Positions 1 through 50,716 of a stretch of DNA of 64,000 nt are shown in pieces. Position 1 is the stretch's first letter. The number at the start of each line of letters is the position of its first letter. The translations under genes and the position numbers were made by a program. This DNA comes from Lagopus muta (Eukaryota; Chordata; Aves; Galliformes; Phasianidae): NCBI RefSeq assembly GCF_023343835.1, contig NC_064449.1, forward strand, positions 3,819,778 to 3,883,777. Reading direction: 5' to 3'. Below the pieces are notes generated by a model. It made no database searches. It was given only the letters and a program-made list of their open reading frames with translations, and was not told the origin of the DNA.

Positions 1-1795
1 ATTGTCTTTTTACTATTACATCCAACTGAATCTTCTCCTTCCAAACTATCATTTTCAATCTTCATCTCAATATCAGCCTTAAAAAAGTTACTGTTCAGGA
101 CAGCATCACCTACAGGTGTACTACTTGGTAAGATACTGGAAGTAGTGGAAGCTGTATGCTGGTCTTTTAAAGTCTGATTACTACATTTCCACGTGTTGCT
201 ATGTTCATTTTCTACACTCTCCACCTTCCCTTCTGAAGACTTCTTGTTCTCCTGGGAAATGTTGCCTGTCATACTGGATTCATCAGAAGTCTTGGGATTT
301 ATTGAGGACGTGAATTTGTCTTTATGCAGCACAAATTCAGCAACTTGTTCTTCTGTTTTCCCAGAAGAACCAAACAATTCTTTTCCAGATAGATTATCCT
401 GAACCTTGTCCTTGCTTGCAGCTTCATTAGCAGTACAAAACGGACACTCATCACAGTGAGGCTCTCTTGATTTTTGTGCAAGAGGAGGTAGAATTACATT
501 TAGTGTATAAATCAAATTAGTTTCTTTGTCAGAAAACTCTAACGTATTACTCTGGGATTCCTGCTCAAACAGTTGTACCTCAGGTGAATCATCTTCTAGC
601 TTGGCAGAAAGATCCTGACAGTCATGCCTAGTGGGAAAAGAAATTTTACTGTAGGCCTTATAAATGCCTACATCTGTCTGTACAGTTTCATGGGAAGCAG
701 TGCTATTTGTTTCCTTCAACAGAACACTTTCTTTTAAATCGTCCTTGCACAGATCACTTACAGAAAATTGCAACTGGTCCTTTTTCCACTTACTGGCTTT
801 TGACGGAATTGTTTCTAATTTTTCTTTTGAGAACTCCTCAGAGGATGGAGCAATAGAATTGAAAACTGATGGATGACAGTGCTCAACATCAGCACTCTCT
901 CGAGCTTCAATGTTACCCCCCACAGCAATTTCTCTCTGGATCTCAGCAGCCTCTTCAAATTCAGAGATGTATGACTTACTTGTACTATCATTTGTTTCCC
1001 CATCAGCAGTTTTATCACTAGATAATTCTTTCTTACTTAGCAGTGAGAGATGTCCTACTGGCATGGACTTGGAGGTGCAGTTCTTTACAAATCCAGTTCT
1101 GTGACCATAATTAGTCTGACTTGTCATGCTTTCAGGAAGATGCTTTTTTGAGGTTTCATTGATAATTCCATGGATTGCAGTACTGTTGTTGTCTAGTGAC
1201 ACATTTCTGAAGTCCAGATAACAGACGCTTTCCAGAACTGAACACATAACTTCAGAACTTTTTATGGAGAGCATTCTACAACTTCCTACTGATGATAACC
1301 TAACAGGTTCATTATGTCTACGTGGAAAAACGGTACAGAGGTCACAAGTATTGTTTTCTTCATTGTGATGATAAGTGTGACAATTATCAAGTGATGTATT
1401 GAATTCATTAACGAGATTTTGTCTAGGCAACTTTTCTTCTGTAGTCTCCAAAGTAGATACCACATTGCTCCCTGTTCTCAATGAGATGTCAGCATGGGCT
1501 TTCAACTCATTATATTCACTTATTTCTTGTGAGTGTTCTGTTGTTGATTCAACGTCCATAACTTTTAAAGGCTCTATGAAATCTAGCCTGGTGGTTTCTG
1601 AAACCTCAGCTCTAGCCATGACCGTGTCTATATTTGGGCATTCATCGCTCTCAGGTAGAAGACCTTTACTCACACTGCCATTCTGGTATCCTGCTTTACT
1701 AAATATTCTAGTCCCATCAGCCTTCATACCTTGTGCTTCTTCAGTAAGCTTTGGGAGAGTTTCAGCTGTCACCTGAACATTTGCTTGGTTTTCTC
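1..1795 (-). CDS. PRR14L: PRR14L giant exon, 5' part (runs off window)
   Basis: The minus strand is open for the whole stretch with no stop in one frame, about 598 codons. It begins right after a good acceptor (TTTCTTGTGCAG) at 1796-1800 with two bases that complete a codon from the 58-nt exon upstream (phase 1). The peptide starts ENQANVQVTAETLPK and is acidic, Ser/Thr/Asn-rich and low in structure, as expected for the long central exon of PRR14L. The Tantalus-like C-terminal domain known for this family would lie to the left, outside the window. PRR14L is a proline-rich, mostly disordered protein linked in mammals to the midbody/cytokinesis and to clonal haematopoiesis. Identification rests on synteny with DEPDC5, exon architecture and the N-terminal start motif, rather than on strong residue matching inside this exon. 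Confidence 0.85.
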
Positions 1796-2481
1796 CTGCA
1801 CAAGAAAAATAAAGCAAATCAGTACTATACAATGCATTTGGAAGGCATTTAGCTTACTATGTTTCTCTTGATGATATACACACTATTGTGTATAGTCTGT
1901 CTTGGTTATCAAAGCTTTTGAAGAAGTGAGAATTGAGGCTAGCAGTTCTAATACAAATCATTTTAAAAAAGCAAACAACTCCATCACAAACCTAATGTAA
2001 CAAATGTAGTCCTTTTTAGTAAAGACATTCCACGTGAGCAGCAGATATCCTGTATTTTTCAGATTCCTCTGATAACGAACCAGAAGCAATACAGGTTGTG
2101 TAACTCAATGCATTTGAAGTCTTGGTCCATCATAATATTTATTTGTTACATCAAAGCTGGGTACTTTATCTCCCGTATTCTAGAAACATGGCATTGAGTT
2201 GCCATTTCCATTTCTTCTTCCTTGAAGATATTTTTTGTCATAAGAAATCTACAGGAGGACAACCTATATCTCATTCTGTCCAAACAATTTGGATTGTTAA
2301 TAAACATTTTTGTAAAGTCATGAAGAGAATGACAAAGTTCAAAACTGAAAGTTGTTCAATATCCTTATATTCAAAACTTTACATATGCACTCATATTTCT
2401 GCACATCATTTTCATACTTCCAACTAAGGATCAAGACCAAATGGTATTATTAAAAAGTAATATTACAGCAAATTAAGACAG

Positions 2482-2546
2482 GGAAGTTGGACAGGATGAC
2501 CTTTAGGAGTCCCTTCCAACTCAAACAATTCTATGATTCTATGATT
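2482..2546 (+). repeat. CR1 LINE 3' tail
   Basis: The sequence reads as the CR1 3' end: a 'ggacaggatgacctttagga' block, then 'gtcccttccaactcaaacaa', then tandem ATTCTATG units (ttctatgattctatgattt). Only the last ~65 bases are present, a strong 5' truncation typical of CR1. It sits antisense inside a PRR14L intron. Confidence 0.9.
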
Positions 2547-3032
2547 TCCTCATCAACAACAAGGCATGAGAGAGGAAAAAAAAAAAAATAATTACTAGCT
2601 GTAGGCCAAGTGACAAAATCATTTGGAGCCAGAAAAATTACAGCTCATAATGAAACTAAGGATGAGTTTTACTATATTCTTCCTTTGAATTCTGGACTTG
2701 TAGTTTTCTAAAAATTAGAAAATGGATGAGTCCTATTTTTACATCTTTGTTATTACCACTGTTATGTAAGCCAGCTCTGAAGAATAAGGAAATGCAAAAC
2801 GTCTGCTACCAACAAGAGCTTCTGGTTTGGGTAAGTATTCCAGCAAAATAACTAACACACATCTTTTCTGTAAAAAGTCTTTAGGAGAGTATACAGGCTA
2901 TTGTAGAAAAGCGAAGGATGAAACTTTCATATTGTTTGAACAATGCAGAGAAATAGTTTCTACTGTAGAACAAATTCAGTGAGTCATCTTACAATTTTAA
3001 ATCAACAAAAAGGAATCTGAGAGAAAAGCAGG

Positions 3033-3058
3033 GGCACACAACACACACAACACACCAC
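3033..3058. repeat. Imperfect CA microsatellite
   Basis: The tract reads cacacaacacacacaacac, a degenerate (CA)n run just inside the PRR14L intron 3 donor side. It is a short site of little functional weight. Confidence 0.7.
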
Positions 3059-3068
3059 AAATACGCAC

Positions 3069-3126
3069 CTTTTGCGCAACAGCTAGCTGAAGAATTCACC
3101 TCATGCTTGTTTAGATGAGGATCCTC
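3069..3126 (-). CDS. PRR14L: PRR14L 58-nt coding exon
   Basis: On the minus strand an acceptor (TTTTTGTCATGTTCCAG) precedes GAG GAT CCT CAT and the exon ends GCA AAA G before donor GTGCGT. The 58 nt encode EDPHLNKHEVNSSASCCAK plus one base. It starts in phase 0, matching the exon ending at 4583. It ends in phase 1, so that G+GA makes Gly at the junction into the giant exon. Phase agreement on both sides is the main support for this small exon. Confidence 0.85.
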
Positions 3127-4582
3127 CTGGAACATGACAAAAATTGAAGTGGATATCGATCAGTTTTCTGAAACATTTCAGGGACTGCACCTGCTCACCT
3201 AGGTTAGCTCTGTCTGAGAACGACAAACCTCAGAACATGTAAGGCCTTCTACAGGCACTTGCCATTCCTTTCTGGCCCTATCAATCAACAGCAGCTCAGC
3301 ACTGAACAGTGATGCATACAGAAGACATATTTAGCATTGTAAAATGCTGTTGTATTTAGCAGCAGAAAAGTATTCCCATGCAAGCAGCTAAAATGTAGGT
3401 AGTTTAAATGGAAATTGTTGCAAATATGAATCAGAGGAATAATCCAGTCTCCAAGCCTTCCCAGGCTGTTACTGTATGCTTTTGGTAAGATGCATGTCTT
3501 TCCTGTTATGTACTAGAACTTGCCTTCTACCATTCCCTCCCTTGGCTCAAAAACCACATATATCCAGAACAAGTGACTTAGGTTTTGGAAAAAAACACAA
3601 AAAAATCCCAACCCAATCCAATAAACCGTCTCAATATTTGAAGTACATGAGAGTTCATCTTGGAAACACGACTATGGAAAAACGAATTATTTTCACAACT
3701 CTTCAAATAAATCAAACATATCAAAAAGGAAAATAGATGTATTTAAAATGACAAAATATTTTGCTATTCTGCAACATTGTAAACCATGCAACGTATCCAG
3801 ATAGGCTGGTGTATGTTCAGTCAGCATACATTTTTTTTCCCCTCCCCTGTTCTTCTATATATAAAAACCCTGTTTACAAACTTCAGAAAAATGATCAACA
3901 GGAACTAAAAAAATCTTGACGTTTTAATAAAGAGTTTTGCAACCCTTCAGTTGATGGTAAACTATTTGGCACATTTTTCAGCATGTCTTTGCCTAAAAAC
4001 ATTTTTATCATCAGCCTTTGCTACAGAGGAGGAAAAATAAACCATGACCTTGTGAGCTCCTTATTTGTAAGGGAACACTAACAGTTCACTAACTCTTGCT
4101 TTGTTACAAATTATAATTCCAAAAATGAAGAAGAATCTTCATTTTCAGATTAAAACTGAAATCCTGTAGCATTAAAATAGTTACCAGACTGAAATAGCTG
4201 TTACTTAGCAGTTAGTACTTTGACTACAAATCATAGTTGTAAAATGTGCTGTATCCACAGAACACAGATATTGGCATAAGAGCTTTCTCAGTTGTTTCTT
4301 TCTCCTTTTTAGCCACCAGTCAGCTTTAGTCTTTTCTCTGTTACATACCTGCTTTCTTACCATTCCAGTGGTACTTAAAAAAACCTTGATTTTTTTAAAA
4401 CACCACTGGTCTACTCAAATATAATCAGTTTTTCACTGGACCTATGATAATCTCTCTAAGGACACACGTGACTGAAGTCACAAATAAGTAGAAAATCACA
4501 TGGACAAAATCCTGTGTGTTGTTGTGCCAACCTTAATTTCCAAATATCACACAGATATGTTTTTTTTTCCTAATTTGCTTAC
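3127..4582 (-). other. PRR14L: PRR14L intron 2
   Basis: This is intron sequence between the start-codon exon (donor GTAAGC at 4577-4582) and the 58-nt exon. It is AT-rich and non-coding on both strands. I see no repeat element or RNA gene in it. Confidence 0.75.
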
Positions 4583-5076
4583 TTGTTTTAACCATTTTTC
4601 CCCAGGTTTTAGAGCACAGCATTCAGCGCGGCCCTCTTCAGTATCTTGTGCCTCTTTATCTCCTTGCTGGTATTCTCCACTAGAACAGTCTTGTTTCCAG
4701 CGAGTTTGTTTGTTTTCTTCATCCTTTTCAGCACCTCCATTGTGTAGTAATTCTTTGGTAAGAGGTTCTGCTGGCTCCCAATGACCCTCTCTGACCACAT
4801 CATCCACATGCGCTGCTTCCTCACCAAAGCCTTCTTCCTCCAAAGTCCTGTGGTGCTCTGATGACAGCTCACTACTGTGGGCCAGCTCAGGTGTGGACAC
4901 ATCAGGCTCTGCATCTAATCCAGCACCGGGCTCAGACACAGCCATAAGGCCAGCAGGGATGCTGAGCCCCTCGTGAAGGTCCTCAGTGCCAGTACAGGCA
5001 GAGGAGTCAAGGAGACATTCCACCCCAGATGAGAGCATGGGGGCAGCTGGAGGCCCACTGTCTTTCACAGTTTACC
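4583..5076 (-). CDS. PRR14L: PRR14L start-codon exon (CDS 4583-5038)
   Basis: The exon lies between acceptor GCTTTTATTTTTAG (5077 side) and donor CAA|GTAAGC. Translation starts at the ATG at 5036-5038, giving MLSSGVECLLDSS; MLSSGVE is how I remember human PRR14L beginning, so this start is chosen. A GTG-initiated upstream extension in the same frame is rejected because the upstream codons are leader. The 456 coding nt encode an acidic stretch rich in Glu/Asp/Ser. The exon ends in phase 0. It is preceded by 38 nt of untranslated leader. Confidence 0.88.
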
Positions 5077-6034
5077 CTAAAAATAAAAGCAACCTTAAAT
5101 CAACAAAGATAGGAGTAATCTCAGAAACGAAAGCTTTACTGTTCAAGGTTCAAAGATGCTCAGAGCTGGAGCACCCTTCCTATGGAGAAAGGCTGTTGAA
5201 GCTTGTTTAGCTTGGAGAAGAGAAGGCTCCAGGGAGACTTTACTGCAGTGCCTTTCAGTACTCGAGGGGCGCTTATAAACAGGAGGACCGACTTTTTACT
5301 CCATCTGACAGCGACAGGACAAGGGAGAACAGCTTTAAACTACGAGAGAAGATATAGGTTGGATATTAGGTGAAAATTCTTCACTCACAGGGAGGTGAGA
5401 CTCTGGAAAAGAAGAGCTGTGCGTGCCCCATCCCTGGACGTGCCTGAGGCCAAGGGCAGCCCGACCTGGGGGCAGCAGCACCCGGCAGGGCTTGGGGCTG
5501 TAAGATGCCCTCCGATCCAACACCACCACGGCTCCGTGACCCTGTAACTTCAGGGGGCTGAGAGCTATTAGGGCACCCAGGCCAAAGCTTCGTTAACAGA
5601 GACCAGCACTGCCGAGCCACGCTTCTACAGCTCCAACTGCCAGGGAACCCCGAAAGCGCCGCAGCGCACCTGGCGCTCGCAGCACGCTCTACTTCCCGGC
5701 TAACCCGAAGCGACCTTTTCCCTCCTGTCACTTTTCGAAGCTTTCAGCTGTCGCAAAGCCGCAATCCCGCGGCTCTTCCAACCCTCAGAGGCGCTCCGCC
5801 CAGAGCCCCGCACCGCGGCGGGACGTGACGCGACGCACCGCCGGCACCGGGCCGCCCCCAGCAGCGAGGGCCCGACCCGACGCTCCCGGAGCCGCGGCAG
5901 CCGCACGGCACGCTCCGGACGCGGCTTTGTTCGACGCGCGGCCCGGCGCCTCCCAGGCCTCTGCAGCCCCGCGCAGCGGGACAAGGCGGCCCCACCCGGC
6001 GAAGCACGACCACCGCCCGTCCCGCCGCCGTTAC
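5077..6034 (-). other. PRR14L: PRR14L 5'UTR intron 1 (inferred)
   Basis: This lies between the start-codon exon and a candidate donor (CCGCGG|GTAACG, minus strand) at 6034 in the CpG island. About 400 bp of it is a CR1 copy (5135-5545). The rest toward 6.0 kb is GC-rich island sequence. The first-exon donor is the weakest element of the PRR14L model. Confidence 0.5.
5135..5545 (+). repeat. CR1 LINE fragment, 5'-truncated
   Basis: Characteristic CR1 blocks are in order: 'gagctggagcacccttccta', 'ggagaagagaaggctccagg', a block derived from 'tgacagcgacaggacaaggg', 'ggttggatattaggtgaaaa', 'ggtgagactctggaaaagaa', 'tccctggacgtgcctgaggc'. The 3' tail is eroded and shows no ATTCTATG units. It lies about 500 bp from the DEPDC5 promoter, inside the first intron of PRR14L in antisense orientation. 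Confidence 0.9.
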
Positions 6035-6560
6035 CCGCGGCCGCCCCGCTCCTCGCCGCTCCACGGCCCGCTCACATCACTTCCTCATCCGGGCCCGCCG
6101 CCCCCTCCCCCGCGCGGTACGGCCGTTACGATGGCCCCGCCCCCGGCTCTCCCCTGCCCCGGAGCCCCGCCCACTCCGCCGCTCGGTGGCGGGCATCACG
6201 TGACGCGAGGGCCGGAACCCGGATGCGGAAGTGGTTCTTGGCGGCGCCGCTTCCGCCCGGTCGCTGGCGGGAGGTTAGCATCTGAGCTCGGCTCGCGCCC
6301 CTTAGCGCCGTCCCTTAGGCTTTGGCTCGCGGCGTTGAGTCGCGTTTCTCCTTCAGTCTCGGGGTTCTGGGCCGGGTGGGCTGTGAGAGTGGCGGGCGAG
6401 GCCTCAGCGCTCCTAATGTCCCGTCTGCGGCCCTGAGGAGCCCGGGAGCGGCTGACAAGAGCGGGTCGGGGGGAGCGGGCGCTGCATCCCGCTCTTCGGC
6501 ACCTGTGGGGGAAGCGTTGGTGTGGGAGCGCAGCTCTAAGGGTGGGTGTTGTGAGGAGAA
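5640..6560. promoter_or_regulatory. CpG-island bidirectional promoter, PRR14L / DEPDC5
   Basis: A dense CpG stretch separates the divergent first exons. It holds ETS-type sites in both orientations (CACTTCCT 6078-6085; GCGGAAGTG 6225-6233; CTTCCGC near 6250), a TCACGTGA palindrome at 6196-6203 and GC boxes. No convincing TATA box is visible, as is usual for housekeeping bidirectional promoters. The PRR14L first exon probably lies at about 6035-6110 on the minus strand. The DEPDC5 first exon probably ends at 6273 before GTTAGC. Exact start sites cannot be read from sequence. Confidence 0.85.
6196..6203. promoter_or_regulatory. TCACGTGA E-box (USF / MiT-TFE, CLEAR-like)
   Basis: This is a perfect 8-bp palindrome; in context ATCACGTGAC it matches the CLEAR consensus GTCACGTGAC at 9 of 10 positions. 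USF1/2 and the TFEB/TFE3 family bind this core. It lies about 25 bp upstream of the likely DEPDC5 first exon. Which factor acts here is inference. Confidence 0.6.
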
Positions 6561-6901
6561 AAGCGTGTGTTCTGGTGACGTGTCTGTAACCGATGTGGAG
6601 AGAAACTTGTCAGTGGTGGGTTTGGTTTGAAGCACGCTTCTGAAAAAGTACGCTGTGAAGGTCGTGCGCTGAAATAGCGCGTGGTGCGGGTGAGAGCAGA
6701 GGAACGGGATGTTGGCGGTGCAAAACCGTGAGGGACGGCGCTGTGTGGCTCTGGGGGGTCTGGGTGCTCCCTGCCTGCCTGCCTGCAGCGCTGGGCTTCT
6801 TCCTGACATAGAGAAGGTTAAACTTCAGTGCAGACGCTGCTGTCAGAGCCACTGAAGAACAGCTGTGCTGAGACCTGTGCTTGCTCTCGTTTCTGCTGCA
6901 G
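6220..6901 (+). other. DEPDC5: DEPDC5 untranslated exon 1 (to ~6273) and intron 1
   Basis: A donor-like GAG|GTTAGC at 6273/6274 would end a short untranslated first exon inside the CpG island. The intron then runs to acceptor TTTCTGCTGCAG at 6901. The intron keeps high GC content through about 6.56 kb and contains a (CCTG)n tract at 6770-6786. A plus-strand open frame at 6322-6630 is a by-product of GC content. The first-exon limits are uncertain. Confidence 0.5.
6770..6786. repeat. (CCTG)n tetranucleotide run
   Basis: Four adjacent CCTG/GCCT units lie in DEPDC5 intron 1, about 120 bp before exon 2. Short and probably polymorphic in length. Confidence 0.7.
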
Positions 6902-6943
6902 ATGTGCAGGATGTCCTCCGCCCTTTTTACTCGAAGTAACTGA
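6902..6943 (+). CDS. Upstream ORF in DEPDC5 leader (13 codons)
   Basis: Exon 2 opens directly with ATG TGC AGG ATG and runs MCRMSSALFTRSN before TGA at 6941-6943. It ends 18 nt before the main ATG at 6962 and is in the same frame. Use of a downstream acceptor-like GCAG at 6908 would remove the first but not the second ATG. Short uORFs of this kind usually lower main-ORF translation; the effect here is inference. Confidence 0.5.
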   Translation: MCRMSSALFTRSN

Positions 6944-6961
6944 GAAGGACAGGAGCTCAAG

Positions 6962-47766
<40,805 letters not shown>

Positions 47767-48230
47767 GATAGGGCTTTATTTCGTAAGGAGAAAGCTTTAC
47801 CTCGTGGCAAGGAGGCAGGGGGAGAGAATGACTGGAAATGAGCCCTTCTGGTGGTTCCATCGTGTGGCTCCAAGGGGACCTGATCAATATAGCTGTTGAT
47901 ATTCAACAGAATTCCTTTAAGCCCTTGGAAAAAGAACCTGAGCTCTTGGATTGCCCATACCTGTCACCGGACCTCTTTTTGGTGTCAAGTTGCTGCAGTC
48001 CTCAGTTGCCAGAACTTCAGTTAGAACAGAAGTAGAGCAAGAAAAGTGCAAATGGTCTTCAAGGGCAGTTCCATTCAACACAGAGTGATGGGGGCAGCTA
48101 ATGGGCACTGGAAGCGGGCGGTGCTGTTTGCCTACCTTGGCAGGCTGCAGTCCCTCTCTTGTCCTGTTGAGGTGTACCTGGTTGTGTGAATATGTATGAT
48201 AAAGTGTGAGAGATGGCTGTTAAATTTCAT
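47767..48230 (+). other. DEPDC5: DEPDC5 3' untranslated region (end uncertain)
   Basis: Sequence after the stop has no canonical AATAAA. A variant GATAAA at 48198-48203 followed by GT/T-rich text is the best candidate signal, putting cleavage near 48.22 kb. The 65-codon open frame at 47838-48035 has no recognised similarity and is treated as chance. Confidence 0.4.
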
Positions 48231-48744
48231 ATGTGTAAATAAGTAAAAATGCTGAAAATTGAGTGACCTGATGTTTTGTTGTAACTCCAGACAGCAATAC
48301 AGAAACAGGAAGTAAAAGAGAATGTCACCGAAGGAGGTGCTGCCACTGGTGTGCAGCATGGTCAGAGCCCAGCAGCCACAGTGGCACACAGTGGGAGCAC
48401 ACAGCCTGCTGCTGCCCTGCAGGGCCAGTATCCACCCTGCAGAGAACTCAGGAGCACTGACCACACGAAGCTGCTGATGGGAGGAAAGGAGGAATTGGAT
48501 TGTTAAGATAAGTCTGTATGCAGTGAAAGGAAGATGCCTGCATTCCAGTACACAATCACTGTCCAAGCAAATGGAAGGCAGCACACAGTGAGTGGGAGAA
48601 GTGGGTGTGGGGTGGATGCAGGACCCTGGGTGGGTGGCAGTTCCTGTTCTCTGTGCTCACTGCACTGAGGGCAGTGGAGGGCTGGCACCTTCTCACTGCT
48701 GTTCAGAGCTGATGCTGCAGTTCTATCCCTAAAGGTGATTGTCC
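48231..48744. other. Intergenic, nothing recognised
   Basis: Unique GC-moderate sequence between the DEPDC5 3' end and a CR1 copy. No open frame with family resemblance, RNA gene or repeat was seen. Confidence 0.6.
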
Positions 48745-49272
48745 CTTATGCTCTACTCAGTGCTGTGAGAACTCAGCTGGAGTGCTGTGTCCACATGTGA
48801 GGTCCTCAGCGCAGGAGAGACATGGATTGGTTGGGGTGCAGCCAGATGAGGGCCGCAAAAATGTTCCAAGGGCTGGGACACCTCCTGTGAGGACAGGCTG
48901 AGCTGGGGCTGTGCAACCTAGAGAGAAGGCTCCGGGGGAACTAAGAGCGGCCCTTTAGTATCTAAAGGGTTTTCTGTAAGAAAGAAGCAACAGACCCTTT
49001 AGTGGGGTCTGTGTGATAGGATGAGGGGAAATGGTTTACTAAAAGAGGGGAGATTCAGATTGGATATAAGGAAGAAGTTGTTTACAATGGGGGTGGTGAG
49101 GCACTGCACAGGATGCCCAGACAGATGGTGGTGCCCCATCCCTGCAGACACCCATGGTTGGGGATGGGGCTGTGAGCACTGATGGAGCTGTGGGTATCCC
49201 TGTGCACTGCAGGCAGTGGGACTAGATGTCCTCTGGGAGTCCGTTCCCCTTCAAATGATTCTATTTTTCTGT
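48745..49272 (+). repeat. CR1 LINE, longest copy in the window
   Basis: CR1 landmarks run in order: 'ctggagtgctgtgtccacat', 'gagacatggattggttgggg', 'gggctgggacacctcctgtg', 'agagagaaggctccggggga', 'gattcagattggatataagg', 'cagtgggactagatgtcctc', 'caaatgattctatttttctg'. The tail retains a single ATTCTAT unit. It lies just upstream of the homeobox-like locus. Confidence 0.92.
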
Positions 49273-49949
49273 TGTGTGATTGGAACTACTCACCTGTTAG
49301 TAGGTGGGACCTATCTAGGAAGGATGAGTTTGAGCTGTGTGCTCATTCAGTTCACATACGTGTGCTAAAGTTAACAGTGCGTGTCTGATCCCCATTAATA
49401 TCTTAAAATACTCTGCTGTAGCAGTAACTCATCATCTCTTCTACTGCAGCCTTACTCTGAAGGGATTGTGCATGCAGTCTCTTTGGCAGAACAAGTGCTG
49501 AGGTGAGGGGGAGGGAAGGGAGGGATGCTCAGAGCGTGCAGAGCCCAGGGGTCAGCAGGAGTTCACACCTGTAGGGCCGGGGGGAGAACCTTCCAGGCTG
49601 GGCAGGCAGCAGGGCAGGCAATGTAGCAGGCTGCAGGTAGTGAGGCTATGGTGGGAGGAAAGGCCAGCGTGGTGCTGCCCTGTGGGAGGTGTCCATGGGG
49701 AAATGGGGAGCAGGCCGGGTGCTGTGCTGGCTGCCTGACCTGTCCATCCTGCTGTGCTTGGGAGAAAAGCGCCCTTCTTGTCCGCTGAGTGTCTCTGTGC
49801 TTAATGTTGTAGTAGTTGGAAGCTGCAAGCAGTGGGCGTTAAGCTTCTTTTATTCTCCGTACCATAGGAACTAAAAATAGGAGAGACTTGTTTTTGTCTA
49901 ACCACAACCTTCTTCATTGCCTAGACAAGGTTTTCTGTGGGGCCTCAGC
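49273..49949 (+). other. Intergenic / possible leader of the homeobox-like locus
   Basis: GC-rich unique sequence (e.g. 49.50-49.75 kb) with no CpG island and no clear promoter motif. Nothing coding is recognised. Confidence 0.5.
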
Positions 49950-50198
49950 ATGAAGCGGTTCATGGCCACGCTGAAAAGGAACAAATCCAAGGACCTGCTG
50001 TGGAGCAGGCAGCACAGCTCTGCTGGGAGCTGCAGGGCTCACCTCCTGCTCTGGAGCAGCTGGCTGGGGCCATGGTGGACTGCAGGCAGAGGATGCATTT
50101 TCCTCACTAACGTCCATCTTGTCTGTGCTTGTGTGCTTGTCCACACCCATAAGGGCAATAGGGATGTGTTCTCCTTTGCTTCGTGGAGACAAAAATAG
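49950..50198 (+). pseudogene. ANHX: ANHX-like N-terminal segment with two frame changes
   Basis: From ATG 49950 one frame reads MKRFMATLKRNKSKD and stays open to TAG 50196-50198. The ANHX-like similarity leaves that frame near 49999 and continues in another frame as VEQAAQLCWELQGSPPALEQ and AMVDCRQRMHF. It returns to the first frame near 50100 as NVHLVCACVLV. The first switch corresponds to a net one-base loss and the second to a one-base gain. The pair leaves the frame open but scrambles about 33 residues of the SIX-like domain. No good donor was found at its end. Confidence 0.5.
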
Positions 50199-50404
50199 GG
50201 GTTTAAGTTGTTAGGGTTACAGTAAAATGCAGTGAGTGAAGTATTTCCTGCTGGTGTAGTGGAAGGCAATATGTGTGCAGTGGTTGTCCTGAAACAAAGG
50301 CCTGTTTTACTTTTTTACTTGATTGTGAATGAATCTTCTGCAGTCCATCTTGATCTTGTGCTCTGTTGTATACACGAGTCCTTATTTCTGTCTCGTGTGC
50401 ACAG

Positions 50405-50527
50405 GAATCCTCGCCTCCTTCCCTTTGTCCCACAGGTATGAAGAATAGGAAGTATTCAGGTGAAGTACACCAGCAGCTGTGCAGCTTTGCTGCAGGGATG
50501 ACAACAAAACCAAGCAAGAAACAATGG
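50405..50527 (+). CDS. ANHX: ANHX-like homeodomain, helix 1 exon
   Basis: After acceptor GTCTCGTGTGCACAG the open frame reads SPPSLCPTGMKNRKYSGEVH and then QQLCSFAAGMTTKPSKKQW up to donor TGG|GTAGGG. It matches the human ANHX text I recall (PPSLCPEGLKSRNF..EV). A further acceptor at 50435 would shorten it. Upstream, in another frame, a HRNP tetrapeptide fits the expected start of this block, which suggests one more frame break near 50410. Confidence 0.65.
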
Positions 50528-50680
50528 GTAGGGATATGCTACTTGCAGTCAGGTGCCTTTGCCACAGAAAAACTGTGTTCTGTGATAAGAGTCTATAACT
50601 GATCTCATCATACATCTGTCCTCAGAAGCCCTTGTGGAGCTGGGATTGCCCACGTTTGATCTTTCCCTAAAAGTTTCCTT

Positions 50681-50716
50681 AAAATAAATAAAAAAAAAAA
50701 AGAAAGAAAGAAAAAT
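50681..50716. repeat. A-rich / (GAAA)n tract
   Basis: AAAATAAATA then a 12-A run, then repeated GAAA units, in the intron between the two homeodomain exon segments. It looks like a simple A-rich expansion; no retroposon body is recognised upstream. Confidence 0.7.

Larger units (their letters stand above)
1796..3068 (-). other. PRR14L: PRR14L intron 3
   Basis: This non-coding stretch lies between two phase-compatible PRR14L exons (donor GTGCGT at 3068, acceptor at 1796). It holds a short CR1 3' tail at 2482-2546, an A-run at about 2578-2590 and a CA-rich tract at 3033-3058. Nothing else is recognised. Confidence 0.75.

Noticed and set aside
5039..5068. GTG-initiated N-terminal extension of PRR14L (ten codons before MLSSGVE)
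   Set aside because: The codons lie in the leader after the acceptor, the start would be GTG, and MLSSGVE fits the remembered human start.
5744..6809. Several long open frames on both strands in the CpG island
   Set aside because: GC-rich islands give long open frames by chance. They are Arg/Pro/Ala/Gly-rich, overlap each other, and have no family resemblance.
47838..48035. 65-codon open frame in the DEPDC5 3'UTR
   Set aside because: No recognised similarity and no start context. One such frame is expected by chance.
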